NCBI RefSeq assembly: GCF_024460775.1 | Contig: NZ_JANFYZ010000006.1 | Coordinates: 62,001 to 126,000, forward strand | DNA: 64,000 bases | Direction: 5' to 3' | From: Desulfovibrio desulfuricans | GTDB taxonomy: Bacteria > Desulfobacterota > Desulfovibrionia > Desulfovibrionales > Desulfovibrionaceae | In this document: piece after piece, positions 1-9,818 of the stretch | Layout: every line of letters begins with the position of its first letter | Position numbering within the stretch: position 1 is the stretch's first letter | Notes under the pieces: model-generated | The model's input: only the letters and a program-made list of their open reading frames with translations | Database searches by the model: none | Told to the model about the DNA's origin: nothing | Translations under genes and position numbers: made by a program

Positions 1-637
1 CCATGTTGCTCTCCTGAAATGCCGGGATATCGGCGGTTTTTGCGGCGGCCACGGCGGCGTCCTCTTGCAGCCAGTCCATGGTCCACGCCGGAATGATGGC
101 GTCGGCCTTATCAAGGCCCTCCTTGTCCACAAAATAATCGCGCAGGCCCCGAAACAGCCCGGCCATGCGGCGCACAATGCCGGTCACGTCCTCCTCCGCG
201 AACTCAAACGACACGCAGTCGTCGCCGTTGTCGGCAAACTGGACCGGGTTGAGGCCCTTGACCGCCGGAGGCTGTGCGCCCAAAAAACCGACGTGGCGCA
301 GGTAGTAGACGCCGGGTACGGGGTTGTGCGGGCTATCGGGTTGGTAAAAACTGGCGCTGACCTTTTTAAAGCGCCCCTTGGATACGGCCTCGGCAAAGGC
401 CGGGTCCACCTGGCGGGGCATGGCGTTGAGGTCTCCGCCTTCTGCGGCGAGGCTCTGCACCCAGCCAAAGGCCGGGGCGTCTGCCGTGGGATGGCCGACA
501 ACAATGGGGGCCTCGTGTTTTGCAGGGTCATAGGCGGCGGCGCTGGCGGCGAGGTCTGCCTCGCCGAACGCGATAGTCTGCCCCTGCATGGCCGTGTGGC
601 TGCCAGCACGGAAAATGTGGATGGGATGTTTGGGCAT
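1..637 (-). CDS. Mu gpI-like phage protease/scaffold protein, 3' end outside window
   Basis: Leftward gene cut by the window edge; about 212 codons are visible. The ATG at 637 follows AAGGAG at good spacing. The visible part has the pattern of Mu gpI-type head maturation proteases: an early VVGHP stretch, a GWVQSL stretch, and KKVSASFY around the middle. In Mu, gpI trims the capsid scaffold, and an internal start in the same gene makes the scaffold itself; whether that happens here cannot be seen. It is the first gene of a leftward late operon, separated from the gpF-like gene by 362 bases holding terminators and a palindromic repeat. Family assignment rests on motif recall and synteny. Confidence 0.82.
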   Translation of the reverse strand, partial: MPKHPIHIFRAGSHTAMQGQTIAFGEADLAASAAAYDPAKHEAPIVVGHPTADAPAFGWVQSLAAEGGDLNAMPRQVDPAFAEAVSKGRFKKVSASFYQPDSPHNPVPGVYYLRHVGFLGAQPPAVKGLNPVQFADNGDDCVSFEFAEEDVTGIVRRMAGLFRGLRDYFVDKEGLDKADAIIPAWTMDWLQEDAAVAAAKTADIPAFQESNM

Positions 638-672
638 GGCGTACTCCTTGCTTGCGGTTACTGCCGCGTATA

Positions 673-725
673 GGGCCACCATAGGTGGCCCGAAAGGAGA
701 CGTCTTTTAATTTGGGAGAAAAAAA
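673..725 (-). promoter_or_regulatory. Late-operon regulatory repeat, copy A (perfect palindrome plus AT-rich arm)
   Basis: Perfect inverted repeat GGGCCACC-ATA-GGTGGCCC (673-691), followed on the plus strand by a conserved block, AGGAG then GTCTTTTAATTTGGGAG and an A-run (about 695-725). The same unit occurs at 8362-8413, again upstream of a leftward late operon. Mor/C activators of Mu bind dyad sites upstream of middle and late promoters, and a Mor-family gene lies at 17140-17472, so an activator site is the favoured reading. The dyad centre is only 45 bases from the gpI start, so the promoter geometry remains uncertain. Confidence 0.5.
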
Positions 726-746
726 GCCCCGGAGAGATACCGGGGC
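717..746 (-). terminator. Rho-independent terminator, leftward
   Basis: Read leftward, a 7-bp G+C stem (GCCCCGG/CCGGGGC, 726-746) with a 7-base loop is followed by a run of T. It would end transcripts coming from the gpF-like gene before the gpI operon begins. Confidence 0.75.
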
Positions 747-900
747 AGATGTTGAACAAACAGTGTTGGGGGCTGCACGCGGCTTTAGCCGTTACCGTTA
801 AGGGTGTTTTTTTGTGTTCATAAACGGCCCACGTGGGCCGATGGAACCAAGCCCCGAGCAATGAGCCATGTCTAGACTTTTTCTCGCCTGACAGCGCGTA
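747..900. other. Gap between the two prophage late operons, no gene seen
   Basis: This is the middle of a 362-base interval without a convincing reading frame. It contains a perfect 16-bp palindrome, CGGCCCACGTGGGCCG, at 825-840. The interval is flanked by a leftward terminator (717-746) and by a rightward promoter and terminator pair (901-1007). A 67-codon leftward frame crosses the terminator and is not credible. Confidence 0.6.
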
Positions 901-929
901 TTGACGCTGCCGTCAATTAGCATTAATTA
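901..929 (+). promoter_or_regulatory. Rightward sigma70-type promoter overlapping an inverted repeat
   Basis: TTGACG (901-906), 17 bases, then TAATTA (924-929). A perfect dyad ATTGACG-CTGC-CGTCAAT (900-917) overlaps the -35 box and could be an operator. No open frame follows before the terminator at 973-1007, so the likely product is a short RNA. Confidence 0.55.
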
Positions 930-935
930 TGACTC

Positions 936-1007
936 AAGGCTGTGTGTCAGCCAGCAGCCCCCCACAAGGGGCAAAACCCTCTGCCTCGGCGGGGGGTTTT
1001 TATTTTT
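936..1007 (+). ncRNA. Candidate small RNA of the prophage, about 70 nt
   Basis: The segment runs from the promoter at 901-929 to an intrinsic terminator at 973-1007. It can form three consecutive hairpins: GGCTG/CAGCC near 939-953, GCCCC/GGGGC near 957-972, and the terminator stem. Its 3' end meets the stop codon of the gpF-like gene on the other strand. It resembles no RNA family I recognise. The call is inferred only from promoter and terminator geometry. Confidence 0.4.
973..1007 (+). terminator. Strong rightward terminator, possibly bidirectional
   Basis: A 12-bp stem (973-984 with 989-1000, including G-T pairs) closes a CTCG loop and is followed by TATTTTT. Leftward, the stem also lies just past the gpF-like stop codon, but the T-run there is shorter, so rightward function is better supported. 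Confidence 0.7.
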
Positions 1008-2175
1008 CGGCCCGCCCGTACAGCAATATTCCCGCCCGCTGCTTCTGCAGCTCTCGCTGGCGGCTGCTCTGGATCAGGGTTACGTCCCACAGTTCGCCCC
1101 GGCGGTACTCCGCGATAAACCACGTATATGCCGCCTTGGCTTCTGCCTCATCCGCCCCAGCGATCTGCAGGGCCTTGAGGTAGCGCCGCCGCAACTCCAC
1201 GCGCCCCGTCAATTTGTCACGATAGGGCATGAGCCAGACCTCGTAAGGATCAGCTATAATCTCGGGCAACAGAGGTATAATCGGCGCGCGATCAAGTGCG
1301 AGGTGCTGCCCCAGGCTCTTGGTGGTGATGCCCACGGTGATGCCGTCCGGCCCGGCAAGGGTGCCGCCGGAACCACCGAGCATTTTTTGCACGGCCTCCA
1401 CAACTTGAGCACGGCTGCTGGCTGCGGGGCCAAGCTGTGCCTTGGGCTTGTCTTGCGGCACGGCATCGGGGCGCTTGTAATAGGTGTGGTCGCGGCTGGT
1501 GATGACTGGCTCCCATTGGCCCCGCTCGACCTCCGTGCTCACGCGCGCGGCCTTGCCAACATTGTACGCCCATTCCTCCGGCACATCGCCGGGCCAGGTG
1601 GGCACATCGTTGCTCACCTGCCAGCCCTCGGCATCCATACGAGCATCACTGACGCTCTGGGCCGTACAAAGGCAGCCCCATCCGTTGGGGGGGTAATGCG
1701 CGTTCCAGAACGGATCTGTGAGCGGCAGTATTGTGCCGTGCCATACCGAGTGCTCTGGCCGTTTGGTGGGGCGCTGGACCTGCACATAACGCAGGTAGGG
1801 CATCATCTCGCGGTTGTCCCAGGCCTGCTGCCATTTGCCCGCCATGTATGACGTGCGCATGTTGGTATTAAAAATGACGGCGCTGCGCCAGCCTGGCTCT
1901 CCCCGGTATTGCCAGCCGTGGGCCTGCACGATGCCGTCAAACTGGGCGCGGAACTTTTGGATACTCGTGCCGGTATCCAGAGCCTTTTGGACTGCGGCCT
2001 GAAAATCGGCCAGCATGGCGTCGTTGGTGCCCCCAGCGATCATAAAAGCCTTGGCGTGGCACTCCCCGGATAGATCGCGGTACGTTTTGACGGGTACGCG
2101 CAGTTTGCGGCGGAAATGCTCCTCGGCCTCAACAAAGGGAGCGCCCGCATCCGTCACTTGGGAGCTGGCGATCAT
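1000..2175 (-). CDS. Mu gpF-like minor head (head morphogenesis) protein
   Basis: 391 residues, matching the phage Mu F / SPP1 gp7 class of minor capsid proteins, which act at the portal vertex during head assembly. The middle region reads VIFNTNMRTSYMAGKW, followed by WHGTILPLTDPFW and PPNGWGCLC, all typical of this family. The ATG at 2175 follows GGAGG at six bases and comes one base after the portal stop, so translation is probably coupled. It is the last gene of the leftward lysis, packaging and head operon; two hairpin terminators lie beyond its stop codon. Confidence 0.9.
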   Translation of the reverse strand: MIASSQVTDAGAPFVEAEEHFRRKLRVPVKTYRDLSGECHAKAFMIAGGTNDAMLADFQAAVQKALDTGTSIQKFRAQFDGIVQAHGWQYRGEPGWRSAVIFNTNMRTSYMAGKWQQAWDNREMMPYLRYVQVQRPTKRPEHSVWHGTILPLTDPFWNAHYPPNGWGCLCTAQSVSDARMDAEGWQVSNDVPTWPGDVPEEWAYNVGKAARVSTEVERGQWEPVITSRDHTYYKRPDAVPQDKPKAQLGPAASSRAQVVEAVQKMLGGSGGTLAGPDGITVGITTKSLGQHLALDRAPIIPLLPEIIADPYEVWLMPYRDKLTGRVELRRRYLKALQIAGADEAEAKAAYTWFIAEYRRGELWDVTLIQSSRQRELQKQRAGILLYGRAEK

Positions 2176-2176
2176 G

Positions 2177-3646
2177 CTACTCCTCCCCAGCGCGGCCAGC
2201 CAGCTCGGCTGTGATCAGAGCGCCGGACAACAATGCCGCCAGCTCGTCCACGCCATGCAATTTGTTAAGGGTCAGCATGCGCTCCGCAAAACTGGCCAGG
2301 TCATCACCACGCGCCACCGCCGCGTCCAGCTCGGCGCGGATGCTGTCTATCATGGACGTATGCGCGCCGTCAGAGAGGGTCTGCGCCTGGGCAGACAGTG
2401 TCTGGCTGTACGGGGTTGGCGTTGCCACAGTTGCCGTTTGCTGGCCGTACTCCGCAAATGCGGGGCCAGATTCTGCCCGTTTGCGCTGCCAGCCGTTGCC
2501 GTAGCGGCGCGTGATTTCCTCATCCGTAAGCTCCAGACCCAGAGCAGCAATGTCTTTGTCGCGCTCGCTCTCGGCCTTGATTTTGGCGTTATCCTCCACC
2601 TTGCGCCAGACCTTGGGAGGTTTTGCGCCCGGAAAATTCCAATCGGTCAACCATACAGCCGGGCCGCAATTAAACGACTGGCAGAGCAGGTCGGCATCGG
2701 CCTTGACCACGCTGGTGGACACGCCGCTGTGTACCTCTGCCGTGCCGGAATATTGGCCGATGCGGGATGTGCCGGTCTGGGAGAGGATGATTTTTGCGAT
2801 GGCATCGTCCCAATACGCCAAGAACGACTTGAAATCTGCTGCACCATTGCTTGTGGCTTCGACCAGGCTGACATCAAATCCCTCCGGCATGGCCACTGCG
2901 CCCTCGCTGCGTAGAGACATTGCGGCCTCCAGCGCGGTGCGCTTGCGGCGCTCGGTCTCTGCCTCGGAGCTGTCCGGCTGGTAGATGGCCTTGGTGGTGG
3001 GCACGCCAAAGCGATCAAGAAACGCGGCCCAAAACCGTGCGCCGTTGCGCTTGAGGTAGACCGGCCACCAGAGCGCGTGCCCCAGGCCAGTGCCGTAGGG
3101 GCTGTCGTCATCCTCCGCGCCCCAGGTCACGCACCAAAATTTGCGGGGCGGCATGGGGCGGTACTCCGCCTGGACAATCAGTTTGAGCAGGCCGTCCTTG
3201 GCATAGCCAAAGCGCGAGGATTTCCGCACTTTGATATTTGCCAACGTGATACGCCCGGCATCACGGCCCCAAAGGCACTCGGCAACGCCATAGCCGTATA
3301 GGATACTGCCGTGCATTTTGCGGCAGGCCAAATCAAACTGGATCGCCGCGAGCTGCTCACGCAAAAAATCCGCTGCCGCCACATCGCGGGCATCATCGCC
3401 GCCGGGCACAACCTCGTACTCCGCCGCCACCAGTTTGTCCTGGCGCTGCTGCATGAGCGCCGCGACCTGGTCATCGCGTCGGAGCTTGCTGTACTCTTTG
3501 ACGTTGCCGCCCAGGCTGCTGAGTACGGCGTCCGGGTTGGGCAGTATCTCGGCCACATACGAGGCGAGATCCAGCGAGCCGTCGGAATGCACGGCCAAAT
3601 CTGCCCTTGTAGGGGCCGCGTTGGGATTTATGAGGATGTTGGCCAT
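2177..3646 (-). CDS. Mu gp29-like portal protein (DUF935)
   Basis: 489 residues from the ATG at 3646, which overlaps the terminase stop as TGATG and has AGGAG upstream. A longer reading frame exists, but this start has the ribosome site and the overlap. The sequence fits DUF935 portal proteins: YSKLRRDDQVAAL near the N-terminus, then GYGVAECLWG and LGHALWWPVYLKRNG. Portals form the dodecameric ring through which the terminase pumps DNA. It sits between large terminase and gpF, as in Mu. Confidence 0.92.
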   Translation of the reverse strand: MANILINPNAAPTRADLAVHSDGSLDLASYVAEILPNPDAVLSSLGGNVKEYSKLRRDDQVAALMQQRQDKLVAAEYEVVPGGDDARDVAAADFLREQLAAIQFDLACRKMHGSILYGYGVAECLWGRDAGRITLANIKVRKSSRFGYAKDGLLKLIVQAEYRPMPPRKFWCVTWGAEDDDSPYGTGLGHALWWPVYLKRNGARFWAAFLDRFGVPTTKAIYQPDSSEAETERRKRTALEAAMSLRSEGAVAMPEGFDVSLVEATSNGAADFKSFLAYWDDAIAKIILSQTGTSRIGQYSGTAEVHSGVSTSVVKADADLLCQSFNCGPAVWLTDWNFPGAKPPKVWRKVEDNAKIKAESERDKDIAALGLELTDEEITRRYGNGWQRKRAESGPAFAEYGQQTATVATPTPYSQTLSAQAQTLSDGAHTSMIDSIRAELDAAVARGDDLASFAERMLTLNKLHGVDELAALLSGALITAELAGRAGEE

Positions 3647-5283
3647 CAGTAACTCCTGTAGGGCATGTAGCTGTGATCTGGGTCGACAAATCGCGTGGAG
3701 GCGGCTTCGGCGGCGGGGATCAGTCCGGTGCTGGCGGGCGTGGCGTAGTCCGGATTGATATATTCCGGGTGCTGGGATGCGGCCCAACAGAGCATGTGCG
3801 CAATGGCCGAGTCTCCGTGGCGCTTTTTGCGCGTTTTCTTTCCCTCGCCCTTGCCCGCCTGCTGATCCTCACGGACAATTTGCGGCACCCCGCGTACAAG
3901 GCGTATGGCCCGGTGGTCATTGTAGACGTCCACATCGCGCGGCATTATCAGGGTGTCTTTTTCAAACTCGGCCTTAAATTTGGGAGTTATCTCCTGATAC
4001 CACTGCGCTGTAATCATACGCTTGACGACGCACGGCCAGCGTTTTGCGACGACTTCCGCAAGGTAGCCGCCGTTGCCCGTGGCATCCATCTCGCCGCCCT
4101 TGAAGCGCGGCAGGCGGGCCAAGACATAAAAAACTATAAGTTTTTGGACTTCATAGGGAATATTGCGCATTTCCAGCAGCAATGCGCACGGAAAAGATAA
4201 GTCCTGTCGCCGCTGGGATACCCAGAGTGATGAGAGGTCGCCCGTGCGCGCAAAGTCCTGGCCGATATAGGTATCATATGTGGGCAGGGCCTCCAGCACC
4301 GGGAGCAGATGTGCCTTGCACCATTCCAGGGCCTCGGCCTTTTGCAGGTGGTCAGCCAGCTCGGCCCAGGCGTCCTCGCGCTCAAAACGCAGCACCGGGG
4401 CATCGCCACGCTGCGCCCGCTCGATCAGGGCAGCTTGCACATACGCGCCCGCGCCGTGGCGTGGGATGACGTTAAGTTCTTCATCTGCGGCATCGCCATA
4501 AAAGGCGATAATCTTGTCGCGCCACTTTTTCTCGGCTTCTGGCGTCCATTGCTTGTGCTGCACAAGGCATATGCGTTTGTACAGACCACCTGCGAGGGCA
4601 TCGTCAAACGTAATTTTGAGGAGTGCGTAGGGCATCTGCCCCTTGCGGATTTCCTCGCAGAGCAGGTTAAACGGGTTGAGGTCGCCGTCGTGCGTGGAGA
4701 TGACGACCACCTTGCCGCCCCACATGAGGAGGGCCAGCGCGGCCTTGAGGACTTCGCCCAGAGCATCGTGGAAAGCGGCCTCATCAATAATGACCATGCC
4801 CTGACGCCCGCGCAGGGAACGGGGCCGAGAGGTCAGAGCCATAATCTCAAAGCCGCTGGCAAACACGATGCGGAATGCAAGTATATCGTCAGAGCTGCCG
4901 TCCGCCTTGGTATCCCGGAACAGGGCTTCGCCGACCTCGGACGCCGCCAGCCCGTATGATTTGGCCCACATGGCGCAGACGTCGATAAACTCGCGGGCCA
5001 TGTCCAGGCTGTAGCCGATGTAGAGCACATCCATGCCGCCAGCGGCGCGAGACGCGCTGGCGTAGAGGGTTGCACTGGAGCCGACGCCCCAGGTAAGCCC
5101 GATGCGGCGGGACTTCTCAATGACCACGACCTCGTTAGCATCGATTGCCGCCACGGCGGCCTGCTGATGCGGCAGGAGGACGGCGGGCAAACTGTCGTCG
5201 CTCTCCGTCAAAAAGTCCGGCAGGGATTGCCTGGACTTGGTGCGGAGCTTGTCCCAACCGAGCTTGCTGACGGCATCAGCCAT
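3646..5283 (-). CDS. Terminase large subunit, Mu gp28-like
   Basis: 545 residues. An ATPase domain comes first: a deviant Walker A, EKSRRIGLTW (about 56-65), and Walker B MVIIDEAA (163-170), with VVISTHDG as a likely motif III. The C-terminal half contains IGQDFARTGDLSS, a likely acidic site of the RNase H-like nuclease. The protein drives headful packaging; in Mu-type phages packaging starts at the phage end and runs into host DNA. The start overlaps the end of the small-subunit gene by 8 bases. Confidence 0.93.
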   Translation of the reverse strand: MADAVSKLGWDKLRTKSRQSLPDFLTESDDSLPAVLLPHQQAAVAAIDANEVVVIEKSRRIGLTWGVGSSATLYASASRAAGGMDVLYIGYSLDMAREFIDVCAMWAKSYGLAASEVGEALFRDTKADGSSDDILAFRIVFASGFEIMALTSRPRSLRGRQGMVIIDEAAFHDALGEVLKAALALLMWGGKVVVISTHDGDLNPFNLLCEEIRKGQMPYALLKITFDDALAGGLYKRICLVQHKQWTPEAEKKWRDKIIAFYGDAADEELNVIPRHGAGAYVQAALIERAQRGDAPVLRFEREDAWAELADHLQKAEALEWCKAHLLPVLEALPTYDTYIGQDFARTGDLSSLWVSQRRQDLSFPCALLLEMRNIPYEVQKLIVFYVLARLPRFKGGEMDATGNGGYLAEVVAKRWPCVVKRMITAQWYQEITPKFKAEFEKDTLIMPRDVDVYNDHRAIRLVRGVPQIVREDQQAGKGEGKKTRKKRHGDSAIAHMLCWAASQHPEYINPDYATPASTGLIPAAEAASTRFVDPDHSYMPYRSY

Positions 5284-5815
5284 TGCTGACCCCCAGAATC
5301 CTGCTCTTGATGGCGTTGATGGTGGCAGCGGACAAGCCTGCCTCGCGGGCGCTGCTCTCCACTACCTGCACGGTCTCCAGCTTGATTTGCTCCCGCAGCT
5401 TGACGTCGTAATCCTGCGTGGCGCGGGCGGCCTGGGCGCGCTCCTTGATGGCACGGGACAGGGCGCGCAGATCATCGACCTCCATCTCTGTGTCGGGGTT
5501 GTCGATACGGCGCACCATGTAATCCGTGGTGAGGGTGGTCAGCATCTGTATGAGGGCCGCGCCGCCCTTGCCGGTGGCAGCGTCAGCGCCCATGCGGTCC
5601 ATGAGCACCTCCGCCATCTGGCGGCTCTCACGCATGCGCGCCGCCACCTTGTCCACCTGTTGCTTATAGCGGCCCAGACCAGAACGGGAGACATCCGCGC
5701 CCAGGGCGTTGAGGTGGGCGGTGATCTCCTCCAGGGGCACACCTGCGTCGAGCATGCTGTGGAGCTGCTCCCGCAATTCGGGCGGCAGGCGGCGTATTTT
5801 GCTCGTGCGGGTCAT
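5276..5815 (-). CDS. Terminase small subunit, Mu gp27-like (DUF3486)
   Basis: 179 residues beginning MTRTSKIRRLPPEL, the characteristic opening of DUF3486 proteins. An N-terminal helix-turn-helix-like part (about 10-55) is followed by long helices, fitting a DNA-recognition subunit that directs the large terminase to the phage end. It overlaps the large subunit gene by 8 bases. Confidence 0.9.
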   Translation of the reverse strand: MTRTSKIRRLPPELREQLHSMLDAGVPLEEITAHLNALGADVSRSGLGRYKQQVDKVAARMRESRQMAEVLMDRMGADAATGKGGAALIQMLTTLTTDYMVRRIDNPDTEMEVDDLRALSRAIKERAQAARATQDYDVKLREQIKLETVQVVESSAREAGLSAATINAIKSRILGVSNG

Positions 5816-5820
5816 GGCGG

Positions 5821-6123
5821 CTACCTCGGCAGAGGACGGTCAACGCCCGGATGGATTGCCAGGCCCCGCGCTACATCCAGCCCGCGCGCGGTGATGCGGA
5901 GCACCGTGACGGGCAGGTCCTCAACACGGTCAATTGTGGCAAGTTCTTGCTCGTCCAGCCATGCGGCATCAGCCTCGACAACATCGCGCGGCACACCGTG
6001 ACCAATCTGGGCCAGAGCCGACTGCAATACACTGGTGTTGTGGCTGTAATCCGCGTCCTCGGCCAAAAAACGGAGGATGGCCAGGCGGCGGTTTTTGGTA
6101 ATGACATTTGCGGTGGCGCTCAT
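5821..6123 (-). CDS. Mu gp26-like winged-helix protein (VpaChn25_0724-type)
   Basis: 100 residues. The pattern RRLAILRFLAE, GHGVPRDVVEADAAWL, TARGLDVARG and PGVDRPLPR matches the small phage family often annotated VpaChn25_0724. It has a winged-helix look, which explains why relatives are sometimes called ArsR-like. Its exact role is unknown; the position between the gp25-like and terminase genes is conserved in Mu-like phages. Confidence 0.82.
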   Translation of the reverse strand: MSATANVITKNRRLAILRFLAEDADYSHNTSVLQSALAQIGHGVPRDVVEADAAWLDEQELATIDRVEDLPVTVLRITARGLDVARGLAIHPGVDRPLPR

Positions 6124-6506
6124 TATCCCTTTCCCTCCAGGCGGTCTCGGTACAACAATTCGGATTGATTCTCGACGCGGTGCATAATGTCGCGTAAGCC
6201 GCGCAAAGCCTCGTTTGTGCGGGTCAGCTCGCCTTGTATGCTGACCAATTTGACGTCCAAAACATGGATTGCATCTTTGCCGGGCATAGCATTGATTTTG
6301 TCTGTCAGGGCATTAACGGCAATATCATGCTCCGCCAGATGATCCCTGGTAGCGGCTTTGTGCGACTCCTCGGCGGCGAGATGGGCCGTAAAATCTTCCC
6401 TGGTCACAAATTTTTTGCACAGGGTCCAGCCAGCCCACAGCAACAGACCGTTAGTAACCAGGGCCAACAGCCATCCCCACGTGCGCACAAACTCATGCTC
6501 AATCAC
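6123..6506 (-). CDS. DUF2730-type membrane protein (Mu gp25-like)
   Basis: 127 residues from a GTG at 6506, chosen because AAAGGAG lies six bases upstream; longer ATG starts lack this. It opens with VIEHEFVR and a membrane helix (about 10-30), followed by a coiled-coil stretch including LTDKINAMPGKD and LRDIMHRVENQ. This is the usual DUF2730 build. It overlaps the Rz1-like gene by eight bases and touches the gp26-like start. Function unknown. Confidence 0.78.
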   Translation of the reverse strand: MIEHEFVRTWGWLLALVTNGLLLWAGWTLCKKFVTREDFTAHLAAEESHKAATRDHLAEHDIAVNALTDKINAMPGKDAIHVLDVKLVSIQGELTRTNEALRGLRDIMHRVENQSELLYRDRLEGKG

Positions 6507-6733
6507 GGCTGGCTCCTTTGGCCTGCCTGTCGTAGCAGTCCAGTGCATCACGCAGCCCGGCGATATAGCGCCGCATGAGAGTGTCGCGATTGACCAGGGC
6601 GGCGAGCTGCTCCGGCGCGTCCATGATCAACGCGCCGCGTATCTGCGGCAGGGCTGGGGCCTCTGGGCGGGCGCAGTGCTGTACTGTGACAACCACGGGG
6701 GCCGGGGTTGGCGATACCGTACCCGCGCAGGCA

Positions 6734-8260
<1,527 letters not shown>

Positions 8261-8361
8261 GACGGCCTCCGGTTGATGTTTCCGGGGGCAGACAACCCGC
8301 CCCCGGACGCGTCAGCCCTGCCGTGGTGGTGTTATTGATTGGCAGATAGCGGAAACGCGTA

Positions 8362-8413
8362 GGGCCACCATACGGTGGCCCATGCAAGGAGGTCTTTTAA
8401 TTTGGGAGAAAAA
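8362..8413 (-). promoter_or_regulatory. Late-operon regulatory repeat, copy B
   Basis: GGGCCACC-ATAC-GGTGGCCC (8362-8381), followed by the same conserved block as copy A at 673-725 (AGGAG then GTCTTTTAATTTGGGAG and A-run, 8387-8413), apart from a two-base gap. It stands about 100 bases before the holin-like gene and just after the stop of the accessory gene. Leftward, TATCTG at about 8343-8348 could serve as a -10 box. Likely target of the Mor/C-type activator. Confidence 0.5.
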
Positions 8414-9064
8414 TTAGAATGGATCGTTTTGTTCGCTGGCCAGTTTTTTCATACTGGCAAATGCGGCCTTTGGTGCAACAAAACGTACATACAAAGTTGC
8501 ATTCACCAGCTCCATGTCAACGACCCGCATGTCTTCTGGGGCACATTGAACGAGGTCAGCATAATTTGTGCTTGTTTTTCTGCACTGTGTCAGTACATCA
8601 TTTTGCACTAACGTATAGATAAGATTATTACTGCCATTGAGAGCTGCCGCTTCAAAGCCATTAACTGCGCTATGCACGGCCTCTAGACCTTTTGTATGGA
8701 TCACATTGATCACATCACAACTATTGCTGCCAGACCGCATGAGGGCCAAAGAGTACCCATTATTACTCACAGCGCCCATAGTTTTAATAGCGCGCTGTTC
8801 GTCCAATTTTGTTTTGAGCACAATCGTTGTCAGCTTGCCGTCAGCAAAAACAAATCCCTGTCCCCATTTGTCATTACCCGCAAAGCTCTGTTTATCACGG
8901 CACAACGCGCCCTTCTGCAGATCATTGCAAGGTACCATGCCTTTGATCTTGGCAATATCGGCACGAGGTTGTCCGTAATAAAAATCCTTAAAAAGCTGAG
9001 GGCCATCTGCGTGGGCATTAACCGCACAACAGCACAGCACCATAATTGCAAGGATAATTCGCAT
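8414..9064 (-). CDS. Secreted accessory (moron-like) protein, unknown function
   Basis: 216 residues from the ATG at 9064, chosen because GGGAGGTG precedes it; the frame extends further upstream. A clear signal peptide (MRIILAIMVLCCCAVNAHA) leads to a soluble domain with four spaced cysteines, suggesting a periplasmic disulfide-bonded protein. I recognise no family. It lies between repressor and lysis genes, is leftward like both, and is more A+T-rich than the packaging genes, as expected of a lysogenic-conversion cargo gene. The shared late repeat begins directly after its stop. Confidence 0.75.
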   Translation of the reverse strand: MRIILAIMVLCCCAVNAHADGPQLFKDFYYGQPRADIAKIKGMVPCNDLQKGALCRDKQSFAGNDKWGQGFVFADGKLTTIVLKTKLDEQRAIKTMGAVSNNGYSLALMRSGSNSCDVINVIHTKGLEAVHSAVNGFEAAALNGSNNLIYTLVQNDVLTQCRKTSTNYADLVQCAPEDMRVVDMELVNATLYVRFVAPKAAFASMKKLASEQNDPF

Positions 9065-9077
9065 CACACCTCCCATA

Positions 9078-9818
9078 TTATGCCTCTCGGCACCACCAGA
9101 GCACACGCCCGATAACGCGCAATGACTCTCTGACTATCTCGTCCGTCATATCCAACTCTTGGGGCGCGTATGCGTCACGGTTGTCTGACACCAGCACTAT
9201 TTTGCCGGGGCGTTTATCCAGACGCTTGACCAGCACGCTATCGTCGACGCCCACTGCATAGATGCCGCCCGATACAACATCGGTCTGTGCCAGATTGACC
9301 AGGGCGAGGTCGCCGTTTTCGAGCGTGGGGCGCATACTGTCGCCAGTGATGGACATCAGCACCATTTGCGTTGGGCAGCCCTTACGGCGCAGCCAGTCCG
9401 ATCGAAATCCAAAATATCCCTTGATATTGTCAGACACCTCAAGACTACCCGTGCCAGCGGAGAGCCGCGCCTCAACTTTGGGCACGTAGATTGTCTGCAC
9501 TCCATCGGGTGCAACGACCGACACGTCAGCCGTCCCAACCTCACCTTGCCCCGCATTTGCCGCAGACTGCCCGCAACTGATGGCTGACGCGTCAGCCATT
9601 TTGCTATCCACATACATTGCCCCTTGCCCCTGAAACAGCCACATGGGCGAGATGCCATAGGCCGTGCAGATGCGTTTGCGCACCTCAGCCTTGGGCATGC
9701 GCCCCGCCAGATAATTGTTGAGCGCGCGCACCGTGACGCCGACTTTATCCGCAAAGTCAGCAGGACTGTCCGGCCCCATAAGCGCCCTGATTCGTTCGCC
9801 TATTCCGTTTTGTTCCAT
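9078..9818 (-). CDS. Phage repressor, HTH plus LexA-like S24 domain
   Basis: 246 residues. N-terminal XRE-type helix-turn-helix (about 18-60) and C-terminal S24 autoprotease: Ser161 in SITGDSM, Lys198 in SVLVKRL, and an Ala-Gly cut site near 121-122 (RLSAGTG). Such repressors hold lysogeny and cleave themselves when RecA is activated, so DNA damage should induce this prophage. The ATG at 9818 has only a weak ribosome site. It diverges from the early operon across a 148-base control region dense in GAACAA motifs. Confidence 0.92.
   Translation of the reverse strand: MEQNGIGERIRALMGPDSPADFADKVGVTVRALNNYLAGRMPKAEVRKRICTAYGISPMWLFQGQGAMYVDSKMADASAISCGQSAANAGQGEVGTADVSVVAPDGVQTIYVPKVEARLSAGTGSLEVSDNIKGYFGFRSDWLRRKGCPTQMVLMSITGDSMRPTLENGDLALVNLAQTDVVSGGIYAVGVDDSVLVKRLDKRPGKIVLVSDNRDAYAPQELDMTDEIVRESLRVIGRVLWWCREA

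Noticed and set aside
658..861. Leftward 67-codon frame between gpF and gpI
   Set aside because: It runs through an intrinsic terminator and the palindromic repeat, and has no ribosome site.
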